This document shows, piece by piece, positions 55,457-64,000 of a stretch of 64,000 bases of DNA; the stretch's first letter is position 1; the number at the start of each line of letters is the position of its first letter. The notes under the pieces were generated by a model. It made no database searches. It saw only the letters and a program-made list of their open reading frames with translations, and had not been told where the DNA came from. A program made the position numbers and the translations under genes. Source of the stretch: Synechococcus sp. BO 8801 (GTDB lineage: Bacteria; Cyanobacteriota; Cyanobacteriia; PCC-6307; Cyanobiaceae); NCBI RefSeq assembly GCF_002252675.1, contig NZ_NQKY01000003.1, positions 186,001 to 250,000 of the forward strand, read 5' to 3'.

Positions 55457-56374
55457 TCAGGCCACAGCGGCCAGCTCGTCGATCAGCTCCTGCAGTTCCT
55501 CTGCCCCCACCCGGTAGACCTCACTGCAGAAATGGCAGGTCAGTTCCGCCTGGCCGTCCTCGCTGAGCATGGCGCTCAGTTCATCGCGGCCCAGAAGCCG
55601 CAGGGCGCTGACGCTGCGGTGGCGGCTGCAGGGGCAGTGGAAGCGCACCGGCTGCTCGATCGGAGCCGCCTCCAGGGGCTGGGGATCGAGATCCGGAAAG
55701 ATGTCCTCGAACAGGGCATGAAGCTGGTGGGCATTGGCGGCGAGCCGCTCGCTGAAACCGGTGATCTCCCGGCAACGCTCCTCCAGCAGGGCCACCAGGG
55801 CCGGCTCCCGCGCCGCCTTCGGCAGCACTTGCACCAGCACCCCACCGGCGCAGCGCACCCCGGAACTGTCGATCGTCTCCCCCACGAACAGGGCCGAGGG
55901 GGTCTGCTCGGAATGCAACAGGTAGGAGGCCACGTCCTCACCGATCCCGCCGCTCACCAGCTCCACGGTGCTGCTGAAGGGTTCGCCCTGGCCCCGGTCC
56001 CGCACCACGTGCAGGTAGCCGGTGCCGGTGGCGCGGCGGAAGTCGAAGCGGTGGCCGCCGTCCGCGTCGGGGAGCAGATCGAGTTCCAGGTCGGGGCGGC
56101 CCACGTAGCCCCGCACGCTGCCGTCCCGGCCCGCATCCACCATCAGGCCCCGCAGCGGTCCGTCGGACTGGATGCGCAGATTCACACGCCCATGGGCCAC
56201 CTTCATCGAGCTGGCCAGCAGCAGGGCCGCCGTCATGGCACGGCCCAGCAGGGCGGTGGTGAGAAAGGAGAGCCCGTGGCGTTCCCGGGCCACGCGGCTG
56301 GCCGCGGTGGTGGTGACCGCGACCATGCGGATGCCGCCGCCGGCGCCGGTGGCCCTCAGCAGGCTGTCCCCCAT
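55457..56374 (-). CDS. hslO: Redox-regulated chaperone Hsp33
   Basis: 305 residues. An N-terminal chaperone domain ([40 protein letters not shown]) and a C-terminal zinc switch with CPC in [10 protein letters not shown] and CHFC in [13 protein letters not shown] are visible, both present and intact. Hsp33 becomes an active holdase under oxidation plus unfolding stress. I chose ATG 56374 ([10 protein letters not shown]), next to the conserved core. Further in-frame ATGs lie upstream in a tandem repeat (up to 56437). Confidence 0.93.
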   Translation of the reverse strand: MGDSLLRATGAGGGIRMVAVTTTAASRVARERHGLSFLTTALLGRAMTAALLLASSMKVAHGRVNLRIQSDGPLRGLMVDAGRDGSVRGYVGRPDLELDLLPDADGGHRFDFRRATGTGYLHVVRDRGQGEPFSSTVELVSGGIGEDVASYLLHSEQTPSALFVGETIDSSGVRCAGGVLVQVLPKAAREPALVALLEERCREITGFSERLAANAHQLHALFEDIFPDLDPQPLEAAPIEQPVRFHCPCSRHRSVSALRLLGRDELSAMLSEDGQAELTCHFCSEVYRVGAEELQELIDELAAVA

Positions 56375-56422
56375 GAACTGAGCCCCCATGAACTGAGCCC
56401 CCATGAACCGATCCCCCATCCA
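56371..56422. repeat. Tandem 15-bp repeat with serial start codons
   Basis: On the + strand CATGAACTGAGCCCC is repeated twice, with a diverged third copy CATGAACCGATCCCC. On the coding (minus) strand this reads [10 protein letters not shown] plus MGDRF, each unit beginning with an in-frame ATG upstream of the hslO start chosen here. Confidence 0.85.
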
Positions 56423-56444
56423 GCCGTCCCCCACCATCAGCTGG

Positions 56445-57098
56445 TCATCGTAAGGAGGCGGATCGGGGCGCCTCCAGGGGCCCCAGGGCGCCGGCCTCCA
56501 GCCGCCAGCCGTGGTCGATCACACCCCGGAACAGCTCGGGTTCGTGGGTCACCACCAGCAGGGCCCGCTCCCGGGCCAGGTCGGCCAGCAGCTGCAGCAC
56601 CTCCTCCCGCACGGTCCAGTCGAGGCCGGCGGTGGGTTCATCGAGCAGCAGCACCCGGGCATCCCGCACCAGCTGCACCGCCAGCGCCAGCCGCCGCTGC
56701 TGGCCGCCGCTGAGCCGCTCGGGAGCCTGCTGCAGGGAGAGGTGGCCGAGACCCACCTGCTCCAGCACCGCCTCAGCCTTCTCGGCGGTGAGCCGCCGCT
56801 GGCCCAGCTTCAGCTCCTGGCCCACCGTCAGGCCGAGGAAATGGCGTTCCGGGAACTGGAACACCAGGCCACACAGCCAGCGGCGCTGGCGGCTGTTGAG
56901 GGCCTCCCCCTGCCAGAGGATGCGGCCGGCATCGGCTTCGGCCAGACCGCAGAGCACCTCCAGCAGGGTGGTCTTGCCGCTGCCGCTGCGGCCGGCCACC
57001 AGGGCCGGGGCTCCCACCGCCAGCTGCAGCGAAACGTCACGCAGCACCGGCGCGGCCGCCGTGGCCGGGTGATAGCGCAGACCGATGACGTCGAGCAT
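56445..57098 (-). CDS. Ecf-type ABC transporter ATP-binding protein
   Basis: 217 residues. Walker [15 protein letters not shown] (about 38), Q-loop [11 protein letters not shown], signature [12 protein letters not shown], Walker [14 protein letters not shown] and H-loop VVTHEP are all present. The FQFPE Q-loop is characteristic of energy-coupling-factor ATPases (EcfA/CbiO). No EcfT or S component is adjacent, so its partners are elsewhere. ATG 57098 is used; an upstream ATG would run toward the divergent DUF3531 gene. Confidence 0.87.
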   Translation of the reverse strand: MLDVIGLRYHPATAAAPVLRDVSLQLAVGAPALVAGRSGSGKTTLLEVLCGLAEADAGRILWQGEALNSRQRRWLCGLVFQFPERHFLGLTVGQELKLGQRRLTAEKAEAVLEQVGLGHLSLQQAPERLSGGQQRRLALAVQLVRDARVLLLDEPTAGLDWTVREEVLQLLADLARERALLVVTHEPELFRGVIDHGWRLEAGALGPLEAPRSASLR

Positions 57099-57183
57099 CC
57101 CACCAGCATGCCGTCCGGCGCTGCGGCGCCGGCGCCCGGGAACGTGTTGGATGGGGGGACACGCGCGCCGTCTCCCCTTCTCC

Positions 57184-57630
57184 ATGGATGTCCGATTTCG
57201 CGAGGTGGATCCGTTCAACTGCTGGATCTGGCTGCGCTTCGCCGACCAGCCCGGCGGGTCCGAGCGGGGCTACGTCGAAACGGCCTTCGACAGCTGGTTC
57301 TTCCTCGGCAAGCTGGGCGGCTTCAATGCCGAGAACCTGCAGACCCACGAGGGGGGTGTGGACCTGGGCTGGCTCCCCTACGACACCGACTCCGCCGAAC
57401 GTTGTCTGCCCGCCCTGATGCACAACATGGGGCCGATGGAGTACCAGGACGACTGGGCCCGCTGCTGGGTCGACCTGGGCACCAGCGATGCCCTGGCCCT
57501 CGATGTGCTGATCAACGCCCTGCGCCAGCTGGACAACGACGTTCTCGAGATCACCGAACTGGTGATCGGCGGCCTCAACGAGGACTGGCCGATTGACGAG
57601 GAGCCCGAGAGCCCGTTCACCGGAGACTGA
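57184..57630 (+). CDS. DUF3531 protein
   Basis: 148 residues, soluble and acidic. MDVRFREVDPFNCWIWLRF and YVETAFDSWFFLGKLGGFNA (excerpts) match DUF3531, a family of cyanobacteria and plants with unknown function. Its last base overlaps the rsmE start (TGATG), so the pair is probably translationally coupled. Confidence 0.85.
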   Translation: MDVRFREVDPFNCWIWLRFADQPGGSERGYVETAFDSWFFLGKLGGFNAENLQTHEGGVDLGWLPYDTDSAERCLPALMHNMGPMEYQDDWARCWVDLGTSDALALDVLINALRQLDNDVLEITELVIGGLNEDWPIDEEPESPFTGD

Positions 57631-58445
57631 TGGGGCGGGAGCTGCGCCGGCTGCTGATCACCCCGGAGCGGATCGCCGCCCTGGCGGCCGGGGGCCCGGA
57701 GCTGGCCAGGCTGGCCCTGGAGTCCCAGGAACGCCACTACCTGGAACGGGTGCTGCGCTACCGCCCCGGCGATCGCCTGGCGCTGGTCGACGGTGTCGGC
57801 GGACTCTGGACGGCGGTGCTCGACCCGGAGCGGGGCCTGCGGCTGGAGCAGGCACCTGCTGAGCCGCTGCTGCGGGAGGAGCCGCCTTGGCCACCCCTGG
57901 AGCTCGCCATGGCCGTGCCGCGGCGGGAGGCGGATCTGGTCTGGCGCATGGCCACGGAACTGGGGGCCGACCGGCTTCAGCCCCTGCTGGCCGAGCGTGG
58001 CGCCCCTGGCGAGCGCTGTCCCCTCGAGCGCTGGCAGGGGATCGTGCGGGAGGCCACCGAGCAGTGCGAACGGCTGTGGCATCCGGTGCTGGAATCTCCC
58101 CAGCCGGCCCGGGAGTGGCTGAGCCGGCACACGCCCGGGATCGCCCTGCTGGCCACCACCCGGCGGGAGGGGCTGCCCCTCTGCAGCCAAAGGCTGCGGG
58201 AACTGCTGGACGGGGCGGGCGAGGGGGCGAGCGACAAGGACCTGGCGGCCGGCCTCCGGCTGGCGATCGGTCCGGAAGGGGGCTGGAGCCCCCAGGAGGA
58301 GGAATGGGCCGAAGCCGCCGGCTGGCAGCCGGTGAGCCTGGGGCCAACCATCCTGCGCACGGCGACTGCCGCGGTGGCCGGCCTGGCCCTGCTGGCCGAC
58401 TGGCGTGCGCTCAGGAGCGCATCATGCCGGCCGCCATCTCCTTGA
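57630..58445 (+). CDS. rsmE: 16S rRNA (uracil1498-N3)-methyltransferase
   Basis: 271 residues. The N-terminal PUA-like part has RHYLERVLRYRPGDRLALVDG, and the C-terminal SPOUT knot has LRLAIGPEGGWSPQEEEWAEAAG (excerpt) and SLGPTILRTATAAVAGLALL, the SAM-binding region of RsmE. It methylates U1498 of 16S rRNA. It shares one base with the upstream DUF3531 stop and overlaps the convergent 128-residue gene by 35 nt. Confidence 0.95.
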   Translation: MGRELRRLLITPERIAALAAGGPELARLALESQERHYLERVLRYRPGDRLALVDGVGGLWTAVLDPERGLRLEQAPAEPLLREEPPWPPLELAMAVPRREADLVWRMATELGADRLQPLLAERGAPGERCPLERWQGIVREATEQCERLWHPVLESPQPAREWLSRHTPGIALLATTRREGLPLCSQRLRELLDGAGEGASDKDLAAGLRLAIGPEGGWSPQEEEWAEAAGWQPVSLGPTILRTATAAVAGLALLADWRALRSASCRPPSP

Positions 58446-58797
58446 ACACGCCCAGGTTCGCCCCGGGGGTGCGGCGCTTCATCGGGGTGGCGCCCCCGGC
58501 GGTGACGCAGTCGGGGGCGAAGGTGGCCAACGAGGGTGCCGGCCGCAGCGCCTCGGCGGCGGCCAGTTCGGCCGCGATCGCCTCGGCGGTGGTCAGACCT
58601 GAAACGGGCTGAGGGGTGCCCTCAGCCGCCGCCGGGGCTGCAGACGCCGCAGGCTTGGCCTCGGCAGGCTGGGGGGCGGCTTTGGCCGCTGGCTTGGCTT
58701 CGGCCTTGGGGGGGGCCACCACGGCCGGGGGCTGATTGCCTTCGCCGCCACCCAGATCGAGGAAGAACTTGGGTCGTTTGAAGACCATTCGGAGCAC
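58411..58797 (-). CDS. Ala/Pro-rich small conserved protein
   Basis: 128 residues. A conserved head (MVFKRPKFFLDLGGGEGN) is followed by an Ala/Pro/Lys/Glu-rich low-complexity region (about 25-60) and a structured tail (LTTAEAIAAELAAAEALRPAP..FAPDCVTAGGATPMKRR). I do not know its function. Two starts are possible (58797, or ATG 58785 giving MVFKRPK). The 3' end lies over the rsmE 3' end. Confidence 0.65.
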   Translation of the reverse strand: MLRMVFKRPKFFLDLGGGEGNQPPAVVAPPKAEAKPAAKAAPQPAEAKPAASAAPAAAEGTPQPVSGLTTAEAIAAELAAAEALRPAPSLATFAPDCVTAGGATPMKRRTPGANLGVFKEMAAGMMRS

Positions 58798-58879
58798 CGC
58801 CGGATGCAGGGATTATCCGCCGAAGCCGGCGCCCCGCAGCGCCTGGCTTAGATCTGTGCAACACAACCGGGCTTCCGCC

Positions 58880-59641
58880 ATGCTGCCGCTGCCGCCCCAG
58901 GACCCCCTCCACTGGCTGGCGGCCCTGGCGATCAACGGGCTGCTGATCGGGCTGGCCCAGCGCCTGCCCCTGCTCACCCCGGCGGGCTGGGTGCATGCCG
59001 GGGTGCTCGGCACCCTGCTGTGGGGAAGCCTGGGCTGGCGCGGCTGGCTCGCGGTGGTGGTGTATCTCGCCCTGGGCAGCGCGGTGACGAAGCTGGGGTT
59101 CCGGCGCAAGCGGGAGCTGGGGCTGGCCGAGGGGCGGGAGGGGCGCCGGGGGCCGGAGAACGTCTGGGGCTCCGCCCTGGTGGGGACGGTGCTGGCCCTG
59201 CTGACCTGCCGGGCACCGGCGGCCATGCAGCCCCTGCTCCTGGCCGGATTCGCCGCCAGCTTCGCCGCCAAGCTCGCCGACACCTTCGGCAGCGAGATCG
59301 GCAAGCGCTGGGGCCGGCACACCGTGCTGATCACCAGCCTGCGGCCGGTACCCCCCGGCACCGAGGGGGCCATCAGCCTGGAGGGCACCGCCGCCAGCCT
59401 GCTGGGCAGCGTCCTGATGACCCTGGCCATGGGGGCCCTGGGGGTGATCCGCGGCTGGCCGCTGGCGGCCCTGGTGGGCGGTGTCGGGCTGGTGGCCACC
59501 CTGGCCGAGAGCGTGGTGGGCGCCAGCCTGCAGCGTCACTGGCGCTGGCTGAGCAATGAGGTGGTCAACGGGCTCCAGACCCTGCTGGCGGCCCTGCTGG
59601 CGATGGCGCTGGTGCCGTGGCTGTCGCCGCCTCTGGGCTGA
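58880..59641 (+). CDS. DUF92 family (VTE6-type phytyl-phosphate kinase candidate)
   Basis: 253 residues with about six TM helices. The DUF92 block is clear: KLADTFGSEIGKRWGRHTVLITSLRPVPPGTEGAISLEGT (excerpt), with the conserved Asp/Glu/Lys cluster. Plant VTE6 and Synechocystis homologues phosphorylate phytyl phosphate to phytyl diphosphate for tocopherol synthesis. ATG 58880 starts MLPLPPQDPLHWLAALA. The 3' end overlaps the convergent sigma-factor gene by 77 nt. Confidence 0.88.
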   Translation: MLPLPPQDPLHWLAALAINGLLIGLAQRLPLLTPAGWVHAGVLGTLLWGSLGWRGWLAVVVYLALGSAVTKLGFRRKRELGLAEGREGRRGPENVWGSALVGTVLALLTCRAPAAMQPLLLAGFAASFAAKLADTFGSEIGKRWGRHTVLITSLRPVPPGTEGAISLEGTAASLLGSVLMTLAMGALGVIRGWPLAALVGGVGLVATLAESVVGASLQRHWRWLSNEVVNGLQTLLAALLAMALVPWLSPPLG

Positions 59642-60563
59642 GGGCCTGCTGGCGCCAGGCGAGGGCGGCGCGCCTGAGGCGATCGAGGGCGGCGTCGTGG
59701 CGGCGCTGGGCCTGGCGGGCCGGCATGCCCAGCTGCCGGCCCAGCTCCACCCAGGTGCAGCCGCCATCGAGGCGGCCCACCAGCAGCTCCCGCTCCCGGG
59801 GATCGAGATCGGCCAGCTGCTGGCGCAGCCACTGACGCTCTGCGCCGCGGGCTTCGCTCTCGCCCGCCGCCGCCTCATCGCCGCAGGGGGAGGCGGGGGC
59901 GGCCAGCAGATCCAGCAGGCAGCTGGCCGCCTCGGACGCGCCACCTCCCGGGCCGAGGGGGGCATCCAGGCTGCGCACCCGGGCGGCCCGGCGGATCCCC
60001 AGGGCCTCCTCCAGCCGGGCCGGATCACAGGCCAGCCGGTCGGCGAGGGCGGCGGGCGGCAGGGGATCGAGCCCCTGGCGGCGGCGGGCCTCCTGCAGGC
60101 CCAGCACCTGCTGATGCAGATCCCACAGGGGCCGGGGCGGACGCACCAGGGGCTGCCGATCCCGCCGTTCGCGGCGCATCGCCCCCTGGATGTACGGCAC
60201 CGCAAAGCTGCTGAGGCTGACGTTGCGGTCGGGATCGAAGGCCTCCACCGCCCGGATCAGGCCGAGGCTGCCCACCTGGGCGAGGTCATCGAAGGCCATC
60301 CCCGCGTCGGCGCCCTGGCGCCTGGCGATGCTGTACACGAGCGGCAGGTTGTCCTCCACCAGCAGGTTGCGCCAGCGCAGCCGGACGACCGGATCGGTGG
60401 CCTCGGCGAACGCCTTGAGCCGGCGGCGGTTGCGGCTGCGGCGATCGACGATGGCCTCCGGGATCTCACGGCAGCCCGGACACAGATCCGGGGCCGGCAC
60501 CCGGCGGGTGCTCTGCACCACCGCCGCCGGCGGCGGGGGCGAAGGGGGCGGGGGGCGATCCAT
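59565..60563 (-). CDS. RNA polymerase sigma-70 family factor, group 3-like
   Basis: About 332 residues. Region 2 is well kept: LVEDNLPLVYSIARRQGADAGMAFDDLAQVGSLGLIRAVEAFDP (excerpt), with the -10 recognition helix SSFAVPYIQGAMRRERRD. Region 3 is present, and region 4 (LADLDPRERELLVGRLDGGCTWVELGRQLGM) is followed by an Ala/Pro-rich tail. There is no long region 1, and the N-terminus is Pro-rich with PDLCPGCREIP. This fits a group 3 factor of the SigF kind. ATG 60563 (MDRPPPP) or ATG 60626. Tail overlaps DUF92. Confidence 0.85.
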   Translation of the reverse strand: MDRPPPPSPPPPAAVVQSTRRVPAPDLCPGCREIPEAIVDRRSRNRRRLKAFAEATDPVVRLRWRNLLVEDNLPLVYSIARRQGADAGMAFDDLAQVGSLGLIRAVEAFDPDRNVSLSSFAVPYIQGAMRRERRDRQPLVRPPRPLWDLHQQVLGLQEARRRQGLDPLPPAALADRLACDPARLEEALGIRRAARVRSLDAPLGPGGGASEAASCLLDLLAAPASPCGDEAAAGESEARGAERQWLRQQLADLDPRERELLVGRLDGGCTWVELGRQLGMPARQAQRRHDAALDRLRRAALAWRQQALSPEAATATAPAPSPAGPPAGSGAR

Positions 60564-60734
60564 GGCGTTGGGCTCAGCGAGGGGCCGTTCCTTCAGGGTC
60601 GCCGTCGGCCACGGGCGGCGGTTCACCCCACGGGGGGAGCGGCTCTCATCCGATCGGGTGATGCCAGCGGCAGCGGCCCGGGGAAGAATGGCGGCTGGGT
60701 TCGCCCCGGGAAAACTGACGGCCGGGCCGGCGGT

Positions 60735-61406
60735 TCAGAAGCCAGCCGTCACGCTGCTGTGGGGATCGAGCCCGGCCCAGTCCAGCAAGGCCCTCCATGT
60801 GCGCAGGCGCCGGTAGAGCTGGCCGTGGCCGTCGCTGTTGAGGTGCAGGCCGTCGCTGCCCAGCCACTGCAGCCAGTGGGGGTCGGCCAGCAGGCCATCG
60901 AGCAGGGGCAGGAAGGGGACGTCGGCCTCCATGCAGGCCTCCTCCAGCAGGCCCTCGTAGTGGCGCACCGTGGCCAGGTCGTACCAGAGCATCTCGGCGA
61001 AGGGCATCACCACCTCATCCACCGGGGTGAGGCCCAGCACGAACAGCGGGGCGATCGACGCCAGCCGGGGGAGCAGCTGCTTCAGGCCGAACAGGAAGGC
61101 GTCGGGGGCCAGCTGGTGGCGGCCGTCGGGCCGGCCCACCCGGGCCGTGTCGTTGAGGCCGATCGACAGCAGGATCCCCTGGGGCCGCTGGCGGCGCAGT
61201 TCACCCCGGTGGCTCACCTCCGCCTCGGCACGGGCCGCCAGCCGCTCCAGCCCATCCCCTCGCACCCCCAGGCCATAGAGCACCGGCCCCTGGGGCAGCT
61301 CCATCCAGTGGCGCCGCAGCCGCTCGCACCAGCCGCCCTGTTCCGGATCACCCCATCCATAGACCCCGCTGTCGCCGAGCACCACCAGCTTCTTTGGCAC
61401 CTGCAT
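60735..61406 (-). CDS. SGNH/GDSL hydrolase
   Basis: 223 residues. Block I VVLGDSGVYGWG (catalytic Ser about 13), block III ILLSIGLNDTARVGR, and block V DGLHLNSDGHGQLYRRL with the catalytic Asp-x-x-His. Such enzymes deacylate lipids, sugars or polysaccharides; the substrate is unknown. No signal peptide is seen, so it is probably cytosolic. It lies just downstream of the aspartate aminotransferase gene (12 nt). Confidence 0.88.
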   Translation of the reverse strand: MQVPKKLVVLGDSGVYGWGDPEQGGWCERLRRHWMELPQGPVLYGLGVRGDGLERLAARAEAEVSHRGELRRQRPQGILLSIGLNDTARVGRPDGRHQLAPDAFLFGLKQLLPRLASIAPLFVLGLTPVDEVVMPFAEMLWYDLATVRHYEGLLEEACMEADVPFLPLLDGLLADPHWLQWLGSDGLHLNSDGHGQLYRRLRTWRALLDWAGLDPHSSVTAGF

Positions 61407-61417
61407 GGGCAGGGCGC

Positions 61418-62596
61418 TCAGAGGCTGGCGCCGAAGCGGCGCAGCCGCTCCAGGCCGTCGTCGATCGTGGCCGGGGACGCCGCGCAGGACAGACGGATGC
61501 AGCGGTCATCGCCGAAGGCGGCACCGGGCACCACCGCCAGCCCCACCTCGTCGAGCAGCCGGCCGCAGAGGGTCATCGAATCCAGCCCCCAGGCGCTGAC
61601 GTCGGGGAAGGCGTAGAAGGCCCCCTCGGGGGGCAGCAACTCGAGGCCGCTGATCGCCATCAGCCCGTCGCTGAGGCGGGAGCGCCGACGGCTGAATTCG
61701 GCCGCCATCTCCTGGACGCAGTCGCGCGAGCCGCTGACAGCCGCCAGGGCACCGAACTGGGCAAAGCTGCAGACATTGCTGGTGCTCTGGCTCTGCAGGG
61801 CGCTGGCGGCGGCCACCACATGGCGGGCGCCCGCCAGCCAGCCGATGCGCCAGCCGGTCATCGCCCAGCCCTTGGCAAAGCCATTGACGATGAAGATCCG
61901 CTCGGCGATGTCGGGCGCCACCGCCGCCAGGCTGTGGTGCACGTGGCCGGGGGAGAGCAGCAGCTCATAGATCTCGTCGCAGACCACCGCCACGGCCGGG
62001 TGGCGGCGCAGCACGGCGGCGATCCCCTCCAGCTCGGAGCGGCTGAGCACCATGCCGGTGGGATTGGAGGGGCTGTTGAGGACCAGCAGCCGGCTGGCCG
62101 GGGTGATCGCCGCCTCGAGCTGCTCGGGGCTGAAACGGAACCCGCCGCTGGCATCGGTGGGGAGGCAGCAGACGCTGGCCCCGGCCAGGTGGGCCATCTC
62201 CGGGTAGCTCAACCAGTACGGGGCCGGCAGCAGCACCTCGTCACCGGGGTCGAGCAGAACCTGGAAGAGGTTGTAGAGGGCCTGCTTGCCCCCATTGGTC
62301 ACCAGCACCTGGTCGGGCCGGGTGGGAACGCCGTTCTCCTGGCTCAGCTTGGTGGCGATCGCCTGGCGCAGATCAGGCTCGCCCGCCACGGGCCCATAGC
62401 GGGTGTGGCCGGCCTCGAGGGCCTCGGCGGCCGCCTGGCGGATGAAGGCGGGGGTGTCGAAGTCGGGCTCCCCGGCGCTGAGGCTGCAGATGTCCTTGCC
62501 CTCGGCGCGCAGCTCGCGCGCCTTGGCGGTGATGGCGAGGGTGAGCGATGGCTGCAACGCCTGCGCCCGGGCGGAGAGCGGCAACGGGGCCGGCAT
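61418..62596 (-). CDS. aspC: Aspartate aminotransferase family (class I/II PLP)
   Basis: 392 residues. The fold-type I motifs are SAGEPDFDTPAFIRQAA, NSPSNPTG, the PLP lysine in NGFAKGWAMTGWRIGWLAG and LSCAASPATIDDGLERL (excerpts). This is the aspartate/prephenate-type aminotransferase of cyanobacteria. I chose ATG 62596 (MPAPLPLSARAQAL), which matches homologue N-termini; ATG 62641 would leave only 20 nt to the divergent glycosylase gene. Confidence 0.92.
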   Translation of the reverse strand: MPAPLPLSARAQALQPSLTLAITAKARELRAEGKDICSLSAGEPDFDTPAFIRQAAAEALEAGHTRYGPVAGEPDLRQAIATKLSQENGVPTRPDQVLVTNGGKQALYNLFQVLLDPGDEVLLPAPYWLSYPEMAHLAGASVCCLPTDASGGFRFSPEQLEAAITPASRLLVLNSPSNPTGMVLSRSELEGIAAVLRRHPAVAVVCDEIYELLLSPGHVHHSLAAVAPDIAERIFIVNGFAKGWAMTGWRIGWLAGARHVVAAASALQSQSTSNVCSFAQFGALAAVSGSRDCVQEMAAEFSRRRSRLSDGLMAISGLELLPPEGAFYAFPDVSAWGLDSMTLCGRLLDEVGLAVVPGAAFGDDRCIRLSCAASPATIDDGLERLRRFGASL

Positions 62597-62661
62597 GGCA
62601 GCGCGCGCCGTCTGGAGGGCGCGATTCGGCAATCCCGCCATCTTGCCCTACGCCCTGCGCC

Positions 62662-63357
62662 ATGCCGAAGAATGGGGCGATGGCCGGCAATCCCCTGCAA
62701 CCATCTCCCCTGCAACCGTCCCTTCTGGGTGAGGCCCCTGCCACCGCGGAGCCTGCCACTGCGGGGACGCCCGACCTTGCGGCCCTGGAGAGGGACTGCC
62801 GCGAGTGCCGCCGCTGCGGCCTGGCGGAGGGCCGCCAGCGGGTGGTGGTGAGCCGCGGCGATCCGGCGGCCCGGCTGATGGTGATCGGCGAGGGGCCCGG
62901 CGCCCAGGAGGACGCCAGCGGCCGGCCGTTCGTGGGCCGGGCCGGCCAGCTGCTCGACCAGATGCTCGCCAGCGTGGGGCTGGACAGCGAGCGCGATGCC
63001 TACGTCTGCAACGTGGTGAAGTGCCGCCCGCCGGACAACCGCCGGCCCACGCCCCAGGAGATCGCCGCCTGCGCCCCCTGGCTGGCCGCCCAGATCGCCG
63101 CCGTCAATCCCTCCGTGGTGCTGCTGGCCGGCGCCACCGCCCTGGAGGGGGTGCTGGGGATCAAGGGGGGGATCTCCCGGCTGCGGGGCCGCTGGCATCC
63201 CTGGCAGGGCCGCTCGGTGATGCCCGTGTTCCATCCCTCCTACCTGCTGCGCAATCCCTCGCGGGAGCAGGGCTCGCCCAAGTGGCTCACCTGGCAGGAC
63301 CTGCAGGAGGTGCGGCGGCGCCTGGACCAGGACCAACCGTCGACACCCTCTTTGTGA
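62662..63357 (+). CDS. Uracil-DNA glycosylase, family 4
   Basis: 231 residues. Iron-sulfur cysteines at CRECRRCGL (about 48) with further Cys in NVVKCRPPDNR and IAACAPW. The active-site block is MVIGEGPGAQEDASGRPFVGRAGQLLDQM (excerpt), and the C-terminal motif is VFHPSYLLRNPSR. This thermostable-type family removes uracil from DNA. ATG 62662 or ATG 62680 starts the variable N-terminus. Confidence 0.92.
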   Translation: MPKNGAMAGNPLQPSPLQPSLLGEAPATAEPATAGTPDLAALERDCRECRRCGLAEGRQRVVVSRGDPAARLMVIGEGPGAQEDASGRPFVGRAGQLLDQMLASVGLDSERDAYVCNVVKCRPPDNRRPTPQEIAACAPWLAAQIAAVNPSVVLLAGATALEGVLGIKGGISRLRGRWHPWQGRSVMPVFHPSYLLRNPSREQGSPKWLTWQDLQEVRRRLDQDQPSTPSL

Positions 63358-63387
63358 CAGGCTTTGGCCACCACCGGCCCACCCAAG

Positions 63388-64000
63388 ATGACCGGCACCC
63401 TGGCCACATCCACCACCACCGCTCCGGGGACCTCCCCCCTGCCGGCCGACTGGGCCAGTGACCCCCGCTTCGACACGGTGATCCGCCGCCGCCGGACGCG
63501 CAGCGTGCGGGTGGGCGACGTGTGGGTGGGCAGCGAGCACCCCGTGGTGGTGCAGTCGATGATCAACGAGGACACCCTCGACATCGAGGGGGCCACCGCC
63601 GGCATCCGCCGCCTGCACGAGGCGGGCTGCGAGATCGTGCGCCTGACGGTGCCGAGCCTGGCCCATGCCAAGGCGGTGAAGGAGATCCGCCAGCGGCTGG
63701 AAGACAGCTACCAGCCGGTGCCGCTGGTGGCGGACGTGCACCACAACGGCATGAAGATCGCCCTGGAGGTGGCCCAGCACGTCGACAAGGTGCGGATCAA
63801 TCCGGGCCTCTACGTGTTCGACAAACCCGACCCCAACCGCACCGAGTTCACCCCAGAGGAGGTGGCGGCGATCGGCGAGCGGATCCAGGCCACCCTCGAA
63901 CCCCTGGTGAGCCTGCTCAAGGAACAGGACAAGGGGCTGCGGATCGGCGTCAACCACGGCTCCCTGGCGGAGCGGATGCTGTTCACCTACGGCGACACCC
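63388..64000 (+). CDS. ispG: 4-hydroxy-3-methylbut-2-enyl diphosphate synthase (partial, cut by right edge)
   Basis: 204 residues are visible. [33 protein letters not shown] (excerpt) and [28 protein letters not shown] are diagnostic of IspG/GcpE. The enzyme converts MEcPP to HMBPP in the MEP pathway using a [4Fe-4S] cluster (the cluster cysteines lie beyond the edge). ATG 63388 gives a roughly 30-residue extension as in other cyanobacteria. It follows the glycosylase gene by 30 nt. dxs at the other end belongs to the same pathway. Confidence 0.96.
   Translation, partial: MTGTLATSTTTAPGTSPLPADWASDPRFDTVIRRRRTRSVRVGDVWVGSEHPVVVQSMINEDTLDIEGATAGIRRLHEAGCEIVRLTVPSLAHAKAVKEIRQRLEDSYQPVPLVADVHHNGMKIALEVAQHVDKVRINPGLYVFDKPDPNRTEFTPEEVAAIGERIQATLEPLVSLLKEQDKGLRIGVNHGSLAERMLFTYGDT

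Noticed and set aside
56371-56437. CRISPR-like array
   Set aside because: The units are contiguous 15-bp repeats without spacers and lie in the hslO coding start.

Overview
This 64-kb window is chromosomal DNA of a high-GC unicellular cyanobacterium of the Synechococcus/Cyanobium (picocyanobacterial) type. The evidence is a cytochrome b6f subunit gene (petN), thf1/psb29, a Psb32-like TPM protein, a YggT/Ycf19 protein, a CPP1-like protein, a DUF92/VTE6-type phytyl-phosphate kinase candidate, several families confined mainly to cyanobacteria (DUF1830, DUF3531, DUF4912, DUF2103, the TIGR04168-type phosphoesterase) and repeated HIP1 octamers (GCGATCGC). GC content is so high that many genes have long open antisense frames. 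I treated those as shadows and called genes on protein-family match, start context and neighbour spacing.

Layout. 1-6.5 kb: a geranylgeranyl-reductase-like flavoprotein (cut by the left edge), dxs, ilvA, scpB, a YggT protein, a secreted protein and a MazG-like pyrophosphohydrolase. 6.6-16.3 kb: pyk, a lone FtsX/MacB-type permease, DUF1830, then a proteolysis and photosystem-maintenance cluster (ftsH, clpP, thf1, clpS) that surrounds petN and small membrane proteins. 16.3-26.4 kb: a candidate structured RNA next to purK, a lone sugar ABC permease, recQ, aroB, DUF4912, a small twin-CX3C protein, a MidA-type methyltransferase, a Psb32-like protein and a secreted lysozyme-like enzyme. 26.4-30.8 kb: a glycosyltransferase-like protein with a metallophosphoesterase, nadA and a class I aldolase.

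30.9-43.6 kb is the most accessory-looking stretch. A DNA-repair set (ligase-associated exonuclease, ATP-dependent DNA ligase, ligase-associated Lhr-type helicase) is interleaved with a 1179-residue multidomain c-di-GMP protein and with a membrane/polyamine locus (DUF350, a two-TM protein, a tiny membrane protein, a membrane-fused spermidine-synthase-like enzyme, DUF4178). A tRNA-Ser(UGA), a membrane pentapeptide-repeat protein and a Ca2+/H+ antiporter follow.

46.3-49.5 kb is a complete four-gene SiaA-SiaB-SiaC-SiaD module (PP2C phosphatase, anti-sigma-like kinase, DUF1987 switch protein, diguanylate cyclase). It was characterised in Pseudomonas as an aggregation/biofilm switch. Here the phosphatase has lost the large extracytoplasmic sensor, and the DNA is visibly less GC-rich than its neighbours. 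I regard this as the most notable system in the window.

49.5-64 kb returns to housekeeping genes: class II ribonucleotide reductase (nrdJ), a methyltransferase, prfC, a CPP1-like protein, hslO with a tandemly repeated start region, an Ecf-type ATPase, DUF3531, rsmE, DUF92, a group-3-like sigma factor, an SGNH hydrolase, an aspartate aminotransferase, a family 4 uracil-DNA glycosylase and the 5' part of ispG. Isoprenoid genes occur at both ends (dxs, GGR-like, ispG). No CRISPR array, insertion sequence or prophage was seen.
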